DNA of 64,000 bases, from the NCBI RefSeq assembly GCF_000521805.1, contig NZ_JAMB01000001.1, positions 672,698-736,697 on the forward strand, in the 5' to 3' direction. Below, piece after piece: positions 46,658 through 55,692 of the stretch. A program made the position numbers and the translations under genes. This stretch comes from Marinomonas ushuaiensis DSM 15871. Lineage in GTDB: Bacteria > Pseudomonadota > Gammaproteobacteria > Pseudomonadales > Marinomonadaceae. The notes below the pieces were generated by a model. It had not been told where the DNA came from and did not search any database. It saw only the letters and a program-made list of their open reading frames with translations. Every line of letters begins with the position of its first letter. Position 1 is the first letter of the stretch.

Positions 46658-48068
46658 CGTACATCACCTTTTTAATCACTTGAGTGAACGCAAGGCGACT
46701 GCTGTCTTCCTGTACGTGATGAAAGTTTTTAATCTGTTGTTTGCCGGCGACAAAGACGTCTTTTATGAGGTTTTCATTAGTGGCAAATAGCCAGCGATTC
46801 AAGATGTCTTGAGTCTTGTTTGCGTCAAGGCTAGCCGCCATAAAAGGGTGGCTAGAATCAAGCACAAGAAAGTCTGCTCGATGGCCTTCGGCCAATCCGA
46901 GTTTCACATCACAGGCTTGATTGCCGCCTAATAGAGCTTGTTGGTACAGGTTGTCGCCGATGCGGTTTTGTTCTGGCCGATAGATACGATTACGTTTCTG
47001 ATCTCGCAGGCGCTGACCATATTCAAGAGTGCGTAACTCTTCCACAATCGACAAACTCACATGGCTGTCTGAGCCAATTCCCCAGCGACCATTGGCTTGT
47101 TCAAATTCCACTCCAGGAAAAATACCATCGCCTAAGTTAGCTTCTGTGGTTGGACATAAGCCAGCAATAGCGCCACTGGTGGCGATGGCTTGCAGTTCTT
47201 TTTCATCAAGATGCGTGGCATGAACCAAGCACCATCTTTCGTTTAACCCTATTTCATCTTGTAGCCACTGAACGGGGCGTTTTCCGCTCCAATCAAGACA
47301 GTCTTGTACCTCTTTCTGCTGTTCAGAAATATGAATGTGTATCGGCATGGTGTCACTTAGACTGGTCAATACGGTTTCTATTTGTGGCTTAGTAACGGCT
47401 CGCAGCGAATGAAAGCAAATGCCTAGTTTATTAGTCTCGTGATTTGCTAGTTGTTCGTGGCAAGCTTGATGTAATTGTAGATACGAATCCGTTGAATTGA
47501 TAAAACGGGCTTGCCCAGCATTGGGTGCTTGTCCGCCAAAGCCAGAATGAGAATAAAGTACGGGAAATAGCGTTAAGCCAATGCCAGAATCGTTTGCGGC
47601 GGCGATGATCTGATTCGACATCTCACTAAGGTCGTTATAATGTTTGCCGCCTACCGCATGATGTAAATAATGAAATTCGCCGACTTGTGTGTAGCCCGCT
47701 TTCAGCATGTCGATGTACAACTGAGTGGCAATGATGCGGGCTTCGTTTGGTGTGAGTTTCTGCACAATTTTGTACATCAAATCCCGCCAACTCCAAAAAC
47801 TGTCGTTTGGATTTAAACTCACCTCTGCCGCGCCTGCCATCACTCGTTGAAAAGCATGGGAGTGAACATTGGCTAAGCTGGGCAATGTCGGCCCAGACAA
47901 AATAATACTGTCTTGGTGAGGTTGTTGATCCGCTTGGACATCAGTAAACACGCCATTGTTAATCGTAAATAACACATTGGTGGCCCAGCCAGAAGGCAAA
48001 AGTGCGGCTGGGGAAAAGTACGTTTTCAGCGCTTGTTTGCGTATTTGAGAATCAGTTATGTGAGCCAT
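46650..48068 (-). CDS. hutF: Formimidoylglutamate deiminase
   Basis: This 472-residue amidohydrolase converts N-formimino-L-glutamate to N-formyl-L-glutamate and ammonia. Metal ligands are visible in LANVHSHAFQRVMAGAA (HxH), CFHSLRAV, IHIHISEQQKEVQDC and GIGSDSHVS. With HutG it makes the five-step histidine route that releases formate instead of formamide. ATG 48068 begins MAHITDSQ. It starts the leftward unit hutF-hutD-oxidase; a HutC decamer lies 54 bp upstream. Confidence 0.95.
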   Translation of the reverse strand: MAHITDSQIRKQALKTYFSPAALLPSGWATNVLFTINNGVFTDVQADQQPHQDSIILSGPTLPSLANVHSHAFQRVMAGAAEVSLNPNDSFWSWRDLMYKIVQKLTPNEARIIATQLYIDMLKAGYTQVGEFHYLHHAVGGKHYNDLSEMSNQIIAAANDSGIGLTLFPVLYSHSGFGGQAPNAGQARFINSTDSYLQLHQACHEQLANHETNKLGICFHSLRAVTKPQIETVLTSLSDTMPIHIHISEQQKEVQDCLDWSGKRPVQWLQDEIGLNERWCLVHATHLDEKELQAIATSGAIAGLCPTTEANLGDGIFPGVEFEQANGRWGIGSDSHVSLSIVEELRTLEYGQRLRDQKRNRIYRPEQNRIGDNLYQQALLGGNQACDVKLGLAEGHRADFLVLDSSHPFMAASLDANKTQDILNRWLFATNENLIKDVFVAGKQQIKNFHHVQEDSSRLAFTQVIKKVMYDA

Positions 48069-48121
48069 CAAAGAGGTGTCCTAAGAATACATAGATGAAA
48101 ACAGTGTAATGCAAACGCAAA

Positions 48122-48131
48122 TGTATATACA
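48122..48131. promoter_or_regulatory. Putative HutC operator, hutF side
   Basis: TGTATATACA lies 54 bp upstream of the hutF start in the 198-bp divergent hutF/hutU gap. Confidence 0.7.
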
Positions 48132-48202
48132 AATTTTGTTTTGTAGATAGAAAACACTTGAAATAAGGCAGTTTTGATTTTATCTTATCTTATAAAATAA
48201 GT

Positions 48203-48212
48203 TGTATATACA
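48203..48212. promoter_or_regulatory. Putative HutC operator, hutU side
   Basis: TGTATATACA lies 54 bp upstream of the hutU start. Together with the copy at 48122 it brackets the divergent promoter region symmetrically. Confidence 0.7.
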
Positions 48213-48266
48213 TTTGGCTTTTGTGTGAAAAAAATTGAAGTAAGCCTTATTCTTTAGGAGATTCAA

Positions 48267-49955
48267 ATGGCAAAGCAAACGATAGATCAAAAACGTTTTC
48301 GTGCAGGCGAAGTAAGAGCCGCAACGGGGACTAAGTTATCTGCGAAATCTTGGTTCACAGAAGCGCCAATGCGCATGCTAATGAATAACCTAGATCCTGA
48401 TGTTGCTGAAAACCCAGAAGAACTGGTGGTTTACGGTGGTATTGGTCGTGCAGCACGCGATTGGGAAAGCTACGACAAAATTGTTGAATCTCTAAAAGAG
48501 CTTGAAGAAGACGAAACGCTATTGGTTCAATCTGGCAAACCAGTTGGCGTATTTAAAACACACAGCAATGCGCCTCGTGTATTGATTGCTAATTCAAATC
48601 TCGTTCCACATTGGGCAAACTGGGAACACTTCAACGAGTTAGACGCGAAAGGCTTGGCAATGTACGGCCAAATGACTGCGGGTTCTTGGATCTACATTGG
48701 TAGCCAAGGCATAGTGCAAGGCACATACGAAACCTTCGTTGAAGCAGGTCGCCAACATTACGATGGCAATTTAACAGGTCGCTGGGTATTAACGGCAGGT
48801 TTAGGTGGGATGGGCGGCGCACAACCATTAGCCGCGACCATGGCGGGTGCCTGTTCATTAAATATTGAATGTCAGCAAAGCCGTATCGACTTCCGTCTGC
48901 GTACCCGTTATGTGGATGAGCAAGCAACCGATTTAGATGATGCGTTAGCACGTATCAAAAAATACACAGATGAAGGAAAGGCCGTATCTATTGCGCTTTG
49001 TGGTAACGCCGCAGACATCTTGCCAGAAATGGTAAAACGCGGTGTTCGTCCAGACATGGTCACCGATCAAACATCTGCGCATGATCCATTAAATGGTTAT
49101 TTACCGACTGGCATGAGTTGGGAAGAGTACCGTGAGAAGTCACAAACTCAACCTACTGAAATCGTAACAGCGGCGAAGAAAACCATGGCCGTTCATGTTC
49201 AAGCCATGTTGGATTTCCAAAAAATGGGCGTTCCAACCTTTGACTACGGTAACAACATTCGCCAAATGGCGATGGAGGAAGGCATAGAAAACGCGTTTGA
49301 TTTCCCAGGTTTCGTGCCTGCGTACATTCGTCCTTTGTTCTGTCGTGGTATCGGTCCATTTCGTTGGGCGGCATTGTCTGGAGACCCTGAAGACATTTAC
49401 AAAACTGACGCGAAAGTGAAAGAAGTCATCGCAGACGATGCTCACCTTCATCATTGGTTAGATATGGCGCGTGAACGTATTCAATTCCAAGGCTTACCTT
49501 CTCGAATTTGTTGGGTGGGTTTGGGGCAACGAGAAAAACTAGGAATCGCTTTTAATGAAATGGTTCGCAGTGGTGAAGTGTCTGCGCCTATCGTTATTGG
49601 TCGAGACCATCTAGATTCAGGTTCGGTTGCTAGTCCAAACCGTGAAACGGAAGGCATGAAAGACGGTTCTGATGCTGTATCGGATTGGCCATTATTGAAC
49701 GCCTTATTAAACACAGCGTCTGGTGCAACATGGGTGTCTTTGCACCACGGCGGCGGCGTTGGCATGGGGTTCTCTCAGCATTCGGGTATGGTAATCGTGT
49801 GTGATGGTAGTGACGATGCGGCAGAACGTATTGCTCGTGTACTTCACAATGACCCAGCGACAGGGGTTATGCGCCATGCCGATGCCGGTTATGAAAGTGC
49901 GATCGAATGTGCGAAAGAGCAGGGTTTAAACCTACCTATGATTACTGGTGAGTAA
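48267..49955 (+). CDS. hutU: Urocanate hydratase
   Basis: This 562-residue NAD-dependent enzyme hydrates urocanate to imidazolonepropionate. Highly conserved segments include [44 protein letters not shown], the active-site region [27 protein letters not shown] and [16 protein letters not shown]. Length is standard. It starts the rightward operon hutU-hutH-hutI-hutG under a HutC site. Note that hutU precedes hutH, as in pseudomonads. Confidence 0.98.
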   Translation: MAKQTIDQKRFRAGEVRAATGTKLSAKSWFTEAPMRMLMNNLDPDVAENPEELVVYGGIGRAARDWESYDKIVESLKELEEDETLLVQSGKPVGVFKTHSNAPRVLIANSNLVPHWANWEHFNELDAKGLAMYGQMTAGSWIYIGSQGIVQGTYETFVEAGRQHYDGNLTGRWVLTAGLGGMGGAQPLAATMAGACSLNIECQQSRIDFRLRTRYVDEQATDLDDALARIKKYTDEGKAVSIALCGNAADILPEMVKRGVRPDMVTDQTSAHDPLNGYLPTGMSWEEYREKSQTQPTEIVTAAKKTMAVHVQAMLDFQKMGVPTFDYGNNIRQMAMEEGIENAFDFPGFVPAYIRPLFCRGIGPFRWAALSGDPEDIYKTDAKVKEVIADDAHLHHWLDMARERIQFQGLPSRICWVGLGQREKLGIAFNEMVRSGEVSAPIVIGRDHLDSGSVASPNRETEGMKDGSDAVSDWPLLNALLNTASGATWVSLHHGGGVGMGFSQHSGMVIVCDGSDDAAERIARVLHNDPATGVMRHADAGYESAIECAKEQGLNLPMITGE

Positions 49956-50008
49956 GCTATTTTAAATTCTATAAAAGGCGCAGTTCATCGCGCCGTAAGA
50001 GGTACACC

Positions 50009-51547
50009 ATGTTTGAATTAATGATAAATCCGGGTCAGCTTACGTTAAACGAGATACGTCAAATCAGCCGACGTTCTGTGAAGCTGAGCTTAGACCCAAG
50101 TGCGATTCCGGCGATCCAAGCCAGCACGCAAGTGGTTAACGACGTGATTGCAGAAAATCGTACGGTGTATGGTATCAACACAGGTTTTGGCTTGTTGGCG
50201 AACACGCGTATCGCACCAGAAGATTTAGAAGAGTTGCAACGCAGTATTGTTTTGTCCCATGCGGCAGGCATCGGTGTGTTGATGGAAGACAAAACTGTTA
50301 AGCTTATCATGGCGTTGAAAGTGAACAGCTTGGCGCGTGGTTTCTCTGGCATTCGCTTAAAAGTATTGGAAGCCTTGTTAACTCTGATCAACAAAGAAGT
50401 GTATCCGTGCATTCCGAAAAAAGGCTCCGTTGGCGCATCAGGTGATTTAGCGCCTTTGGCTCACATGAGTACGATTTTATTGGGCGAAGGCAAAGCGCGT
50501 TATCGCGGTGAAATCATTTCCGGCTTAGCAGCGTTGTCTATTGCAGGTCTTGAACCGATTACCTTGGCACCAAAAGAAGGGTTGGCTTTATTGAACGGAA
50601 CGCAAGCTTCTACAGCATTCGCGTTGGAAGGTTTGTTTGAAGCAGAAGATTTGTTTGCTTCCGCTGTTGTGTGTGGTTCGCTTTCTGTGGAAGCGGCACT
50701 GGGTAGTCGTAGTCCGTTTGATGATCGCATTCATCAAGCTCGTGGTCATCAAACACAAATTGATGCTGCAGCGGCGTATCGTCACTTGTTAGGTGAAACC
50801 AGTGAATTGGGCGAGTCCCATGAGAACTGTGAAAAAGTACAAGACCCTTATTCGTTACGTTGCCAGCCACAAGTAATGGGCGCGTGTTTGGAACAAATTC
50901 GCAGCACATCAAAAGTGTTGTGTATTGAAGCAAATTCGGTGTCTGATAACCCGTTGGTATTCGCAGAAAGTGGCGACATCATTTCTGGTGGTAACTTCCA
51001 CGCAGAGCCTGTGGCAATGGCGGCGGATAACCTAGCTTTGGCGATTGCCGAAATCGGTAGTTTGTCAGAACGACGTATGGCGTTGTTAATTGATACTAAC
51101 CTAAGTAAATTACCGCCATTCCTTGTGGACAATGGCGGTGTAAATTCCGGCTTTATGATTGCGCAAGTAACGGCGGCGGCGTTGGCAAGTGAAAACAAAT
51201 CCTATGCACATCCAGCGTCAGTAGACAGTTTACCAACGTCAGCGAACCAAGAAGATCACGTTTCTATGGCAACCTTTGCGGCACGTCGATTAAAAGACAT
51301 GGCGGAAAATACCCGCGGTATTTTGGCGGTTGAGATTTTGTCTGCAGTACAAGGTTTGGATTTTCGTGCGCCATTGAAATCTAGCCAACGACTTGAAGAG
51401 GCCCGCGCTACGCTACGTGCTCGCGTTCCTTTTTATGACAAAGATCGTTACTTCGCGACGGACATAGAAAAAGCCAACGAGCTTTTATTAGAGGCGGCTC
51501 ATAACAGCAGTATGCCTGCAGGTTTATTGCCAAGTATTGAAGGATAA
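50009..51547 (+). CDS. hutH: Histidine ammonia-lyase
   Basis: This 512-residue enzyme removes ammonia from L-histidine to give urocanate, the HutC inducer. The prosthetic MIO group forms from ASG in [16 protein letters not shown] at about residue 143. [13 protein letters not shown] and [11 protein letters not shown] are also conserved. ATG 50009 follows AGAGG. It lies 53 bp after hutU and 9 bp before hutI. Confidence 0.98.
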   Translation: MFELMINPGQLTLNEIRQISRRSVKLSLDPSAIPAIQASTQVVNDVIAENRTVYGINTGFGLLANTRIAPEDLEELQRSIVLSHAAGIGVLMEDKTVKLIMALKVNSLARGFSGIRLKVLEALLTLINKEVYPCIPKKGSVGASGDLAPLAHMSTILLGEGKARYRGEIISGLAALSIAGLEPITLAPKEGLALLNGTQASTAFALEGLFEAEDLFASAVVCGSLSVEAALGSRSPFDDRIHQARGHQTQIDAAAAYRHLLGETSELGESHENCEKVQDPYSLRCQPQVMGACLEQIRSTSKVLCIEANSVSDNPLVFAESGDIISGGNFHAEPVAMAADNLALAIAEIGSLSERRMALLIDTNLSKLPPFLVDNGGVNSGFMIAQVTAAALASENKSYAHPASVDSLPTSANQEDHVSMATFAARRLKDMAENTRGILAVEILSAVQGLDFRAPLKSSQRLEEARATLRARVPFYDKDRYFATDIEKANELLLEAAHNSSMPAGLLPSIEG

Positions 51548-51556
51548 AAATCGACC

Positions 51557-52774
51557 ATGACAAATCATACGCCACTTAAATTCGACAGCTTATGGCTTGG
51601 TGCGAACGTCGCGACCATGAAAGATGGCCGTTACAACGCAATTGAAAAGGCTGCCATTGGTGTGTCTGGTGGTCGTATTGTTTGGCTTAGTGAATCTAAA
51701 AACCTTCCGGAATACCAAGCCCAGCAAGAACACCATCTTGCTGGTGGTTGGATTACTCCGGGTTTAATTGATTGCCACACGCATTTAGTGTTTGGTGGTA
51801 ATCGAGCAGGGGAGTTTGAGCAACGTCTTAATGGCGTGAGCTATCAAGAAATTGCCAAGCAAGGCGGCGGTATTGCGTCTTCGGTGAAAGCCACACGAGA
51901 AGAGAGCGAAATCGAATTAATCAAGAGTGCGACCCGTCGATTGAAAAGCCTAATGGCTGACGGCGTGACCACAGTTGAAATTAAATCCGGCTATGGTTTG
52001 TCTCTCGACAGTGAATTGAAAATGTTGCGCGTGGCAACGGAATTGGGCAATGAACAACCTGTTACTATCAAACGAACCTGTCTAGCCGCGCATTCTATGC
52101 CGCCAGAATACGATGACAAAGACGCTTACATTGATTACTTGTGTGACACTGTGTTGCCAAAAATCGCAGCGCTTGGAATGGCTGATGCTGTTGATGCGTT
52201 TTGTGAAGGCATCGCGTTCAGCACTGAGCAAGTCGCGCGTTATTTCAAGACCGCAGCGAGCCTTGGTTTACCCGTTAAAATTCACGCAGAACAACTTTCG
52301 TCTTTGGGTGGCACACGCATGGCGTCGTCCTTTAAAGCGTTGTCAGCGGATCATATTGAATACATTGAAGAAGCGGATGTGATCGCCATGGCAGAATCTG
52401 GCACGGTGGCGGTGCTATTACCGGGAGCCTTTTTCACTTTGAAAGAAACCCAGCGTCCGCCAATCGATTTACTACGCCAATATGGCGTACCAATGGCGAT
52501 TGCAACGGACGCAAATCCGGGAACGTCTCCAGCCTTGTCTCTACGATTAATGATGAATATGGGTTGTACTCTGTTTGCATTAACGCCAGAAGAAACTTTA
52601 GCCGGCGCGACCATTCATGCGGCAAAAGCGCTTGGTATGAGTGACACTCACGGCAGTTTAGAAGTGGGCAAAGTCGCCGACTTTGTTTGTTGGGATGTAG
52701 AAAGTCCAGGAGAACTCAGTTATTGGTTAGGCGGTAACCTAGTGAAAAAACGTGTCTATTTAGGGTCGGAATAA
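51557..52774 (+). CDS. hutI: Imidazolonepropionase
   Basis: This 405-residue amidohydrolase opens 4-imidazolone-5-propionate to N-formimino-L-glutamate. Metal-binding and catalytic segments are [22 protein letters not shown] (given by block), [29 protein letters not shown] and [13 protein letters not shown]. It is the third gene of the hutUHIG operon with short spacing on both sides. Confidence 0.97.
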   Translation: MTNHTPLKFDSLWLGANVATMKDGRYNAIEKAAIGVSGGRIVWLSESKNLPEYQAQQEHHLAGGWITPGLIDCHTHLVFGGNRAGEFEQRLNGVSYQEIAKQGGGIASSVKATREESEIELIKSATRRLKSLMADGVTTVEIKSGYGLSLDSELKMLRVATELGNEQPVTIKRTCLAAHSMPPEYDDKDAYIDYLCDTVLPKIAALGMADAVDAFCEGIAFSTEQVARYFKTAASLGLPVKIHAEQLSSLGGTRMASSFKALSADHIEYIEEADVIAMAESGTVAVLLPGAFFTLKETQRPPIDLLRQYGVPMAIATDANPGTSPALSLRLMMNMGCTLFALTPEETLAGATIHAAKALGMSDTHGSLEVGKVADFVCWDVESPGELSYWLGGNLVKKRVYLGSE

Positions 52775-52786
52775 TAGGAAAACAGT

Positions 52787-53605
52787 ATGATAAATCAGTC
52801 TTCGGTATTACCTGTACCAGCATTTGAATTTACTCAAGGCGATTCGCCATTATTGATCAGCATGCCGCACTCTGGTTTGAACCTGACAGAAGAAGTGGCT
52901 GCGGGCTTATCCGAACAAGCTAAAAAACTCCCAGATACAGATTGGTTCATTCCAGAGCTGTATGACTTTTTTGAGTCATTAGGGGTGAGTTGCATCAAGG
53001 CGAATTACTCTCGTTATGTGATCGACTTGAACCGACCTTACGACGACAAGCCTTTGTATACGACAAAAACCACAGGCTTGTTTCCAGACATTCTTTTTGC
53101 AGACAGTCCCGTTTTTAACGAAGGCAAAGCGCCAAGCGACGAACATAAAGCGTTTTGCAAAGACAAAATATGGAAGCCCTATCACACAATGATTGAGCAA
53201 GAATTGGCGCGACTCAAAGCTAAATTCGGCTACGCTATCTTATTTGATGCTCACAGCATTGCGGCCCAAGTTCCTATGTTATTTGATGGCATTTTGTCAG
53301 ACTTCAACTGGGGAACCAATCAAGGTAAATCCTGCTATGAAAACCTTGCTAATGTGGTTACTCAAGTAATACAACCGCATTACACACAAGTGGTAAACGG
53401 ACGCTTCAAAGGGGGGTACATCACACGCCAATACGGCCAACCAGACAACCAAATCCACGCCATCCAGCTTGAACTCTCCCAAGCGACTTACTTAAATGAC
53501 CAACTCGCTGCGAAAAGCGAATATCAGTTAGATACCACGAAACTGCCAGTGATCAAACAACAACTTAAAGATATTGTAGAGGCGGTGAGTTTGGTGGGGT
53601 TTTAG
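52787..53605 (+). CDS. hutG: N-formylglutamate deformylase
   Basis: This 272-residue hydrolase converts N-formylglutamate to glutamate and formate, the last step of the five-step route. It has LLISMPHSGLNLTEE, the conserved VIDLNRPYDDKPLYTTKTTG and the metal-binding FDAHSIAAQVP; these distinguish it from the arginase-like HutG of enterics. It is the last gene of the operon. No terminator is close behind it. Confidence 0.95.
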   Translation: MINQSSVLPVPAFEFTQGDSPLLISMPHSGLNLTEEVAAGLSEQAKKLPDTDWFIPELYDFFESLGVSCIKANYSRYVIDLNRPYDDKPLYTTKTTGLFPDILFADSPVFNEGKAPSDEHKAFCKDKIWKPYHTMIEQELARLKAKFGYAILFDAHSIAAQVPMLFDGILSDFNWGTNQGKSCYENLANVVTQVIQPHYTQVVNGRFKGGYITRQYGQPDNQIHAIQLELSQATYLNDQLAAKSEYQLDTTKLPVIKQQLKDIVEAVSLVGF

Positions 53606-53733
53606 GTATCACTTGATTCAACCCTCGTAAGCAATGGGATGGACTCATCCTCACCTCTGATGTACTACTTTTAATAGAGCGGAGTTTTTCAAGGTAGTTG
53701 TCGCCTAAACTATTGTTTTCAGCGCCTACGGTG

Positions 53734-53895
53734 TTACTCAAATATTGGAATATGTCGTAGTGTTGTTTCCTTTTCCGCGTAAGCGGGAAGATCTTGGAGA
53801 GAATGCTTACCTGCCAGAATCTCCATACCTAAAGGCTCGTTCCATTTCGCATATCTCTGATCAACCAGTTTCGACAAGCTTTCGTCTTCGATCGC
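53734..53895 (-). pseudogene. Xylose isomerase (xylA) remnant, 53 codons
   Basis: Read leftward between two stops, this frame encodes AIEDESLSKLVDQRYAKWNE followed by PLGMEILAGKHSLQDLPAYA. It aligns with the region near the C-terminus of XylA, whose family pattern is RY..WN..LG..IL.G..SL.DL..YA. The preceding ~390 residues and the last ~20 residues are absent, so it is a leftover of a deleted gene. It lies in the 579-bp gap 53606-54184, downstream of a polyol dehydrogenase and a permease gene. The flanking parts of the gap (53606-53733 and 53896-54080) show no gene. Confidence 0.75.
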
Positions 53896-54083
53896 TCATA
53901 TTAGAACTCCTGATTGTTGTTATTTTTGTCATGGTGAATCATTGTTTTTTTAAGCGATTGCTTCAATTACGAAATTTCTTGAGGGGGGTTATTGATTTTA
54001 TTGATAGTTAGTTGAAAGCAGTTAAATAGAGTAAGTAGATAACGGGTAATGTATTAGTTGTTAGAGGTCTGTTTTGGCCTTTA

Positions 54084-54151
54084 AAAAAGCCCAACAAACT
54101 CTCATCAAAAGCGTTTATTCAGCTTTCAATAATAGAGTCGTTGGGCTTTTT
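54084..54151. terminator. Large terminator hairpin after polyol dehydrogenase
   Basis: A perfect 12-bp stem (AAAAAGCCCAAC / GTTGGGCTTTTT) is extended inward by ACTCT/AGAGT across a small internal loop, leaving a 31-nt loop. It lies 33 bp past the dehydrogenase stop and can act in both directions. Confidence 0.75.
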
Positions 54152-54184
54152 AATAACCTAAACTAAGATGATTGACCGCTAGGT

Positions 54185-55675
54185 TTATTCCTCGATCAAT
54201 GCTCCCATTAGTTGAGCAATGTCTGGTTTCGTATATAAGGCATCAAGCTGACGGCTGTATTCAGTGGTAAATGTTTCTGAGTTAATCAGTTCACCAAAAA
54301 TATCTTCGAGTTTAAGAAAAGACAATTTGTCGTTTGCTGTGCCTGTTGCCGCGTTGTGCAATTCGGCTTTCATTGCGTCAATAATGTCGAGGGCCTCGCC
54401 GTTTTTGTCTGTGCCTTTATCTGAGTAATAACACCAAGCAGCGATAACCAAAGCAGCGTATTTTACGCTACCGCCTTTTTTAAGGTTTTCGACAATGGTT
54501 GGAATTAAGAAGGTCGGTAGTTTTGCTGAACTTTCTAGACAAATACGCGCTAGGTTATCTTTCACATTTGGGTTACCAAAACGTGTGATTAGCGTGCTTT
54601 TGTAGTCTTCCAAGTCAATGCCTTCAACTGGCGCTAGAACTGGTGTAGCTTCTATGTCCATAAAGCGGCGTAGGTAAGTGGCAAACAATGGATCAGCGAT
54701 ACAGCCATCTATGGTTTGGTGGCCATGAATAGAGCCTAATAAACCTAAAACAGAATGACCTGCATTTAGAAGGCGGATTTTCATGGTTTCATAAGGTGTC
54801 ACATCAGGCACAAATTGCGCGCCAACCTTTTCCCATTCTGGGCGACCATTGGAAAAGGTGTCTTCAATGACCCATTGATGAAAGGGTTCACAAACAACAG
54901 GCCAAGCATCATCAACACCGGCGTCTTTTAGGATTGCGATATCAGCAGACGTTGTGACTGGCGTAATGCGGTCTACCATGGCATTCGGGAAGCGAACTTC
55001 TTCTTCGATCCACGTAGCTAAGTCAGGGTCCTGTTTACGAGCAAATGCCAATAGCATTCTGCGTGTCATGTCACCGTTATGCTGAATGTTATCGCAAGAC
55101 TGAATTGTGAATGCAGGTAAGCCCTCATCACGACGTTTTTTCAGTGCAGCAGTCAAGTAACCGAACACCATTTTTGGTGTAGTTGGGTTTGCTAGATCGT
55201 GCTGAACGTCAGGATGATCAAAGTCGAATTCATTGGTTACAGGGTTAAAGTGATAGCCACCTTCTGTGATTGTCAATGAGACTATTTTGGTTTCTTCGTT
55301 CGCCATTTTGTTAATCACAGCAGAAGAATCGTCACTTGCTAACATGAAATCAATGATTGAACCAATCACTCGATTTTCTATTTTTCCGTCAGGGTGTTTG
55401 ACGATCAAGGTATAAAGATAATCTTGTTGTTTAAGAACATCACCGATTTTACGGTCAGCTTCGCGTAAGCCAACGCCGCAAATGCCCCATTCTGTTGATT
55501 GGGTGTTTGCTAAAAGCTCATCTGTGTAATAAGCCTCGTGAGATCGGTGAAATCCACCTACGCCAATGTGTACGATTCCTGCTTTGAGTTTGCTTCGGTC
55601 GTATGTTGGACGAACGAAAGATTCAGGCAAGTGCGGTAGGTTACTTTGATTCAATGCTATGAATGTTGTCATCAT
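54185..55675 (-). CDS. Mannitol dehydrogenase family polyol/uronate oxidoreductase
   Basis: This 496-residue long-chain NAD-dependent dehydrogenase has the N-terminal GIVHIGVGGFHRSHEAYYTDELL cofactor region (shown by block), LTITEGGYHF and the catalytic MKIRLLNAGHSVLGLLG motif with Lys and His. Mannitol 2-dehydrogenase, arabinitol dehydrogenase and fructuronate reductase share this fold, so the substrate is open. It is 17 bp downstream of the NCS1-type permease on the same strand, which should import its substrate or a related compound. Confidence 0.9.
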   Translation of the reverse strand: MMTTFIALNQSNLPHLPESFVRPTYDRSKLKAGIVHIGVGGFHRSHEAYYTDELLANTQSTEWGICGVGLREADRKIGDVLKQQDYLYTLIVKHPDGKIENRVIGSIIDFMLASDDSSAVINKMANEETKIVSLTITEGGYHFNPVTNEFDFDHPDVQHDLANPTTPKMVFGYLTAALKKRRDEGLPAFTIQSCDNIQHNGDMTRRMLLAFARKQDPDLATWIEEEVRFPNAMVDRITPVTTSADIAILKDAGVDDAWPVVCEPFHQWVIEDTFSNGRPEWEKVGAQFVPDVTPYETMKIRLLNAGHSVLGLLGSIHGHQTIDGCIADPLFATYLRRFMDIEATPVLAPVEGIDLEDYKSTLITRFGNPNVKDNLARICLESSAKLPTFLIPTIVENLKKGGSVKYAALVIAAWCYYSDKGTDKNGEALDIIDAMKAELHNAATGTANDKLSFLKLEDIFGELINSETFTTEYSRQLDALYTKPDIAQLMGALIEE

Positions 55676-55692
55676 GATTCTCGAATAATTGA

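Noticed and set aside
53745..54011. 88-codon rightward frame with a hydrophobic stretch
   Set aside because: It is the opposite strand of the xylA remnant plus AT-rich sequence; no start signal and no family.
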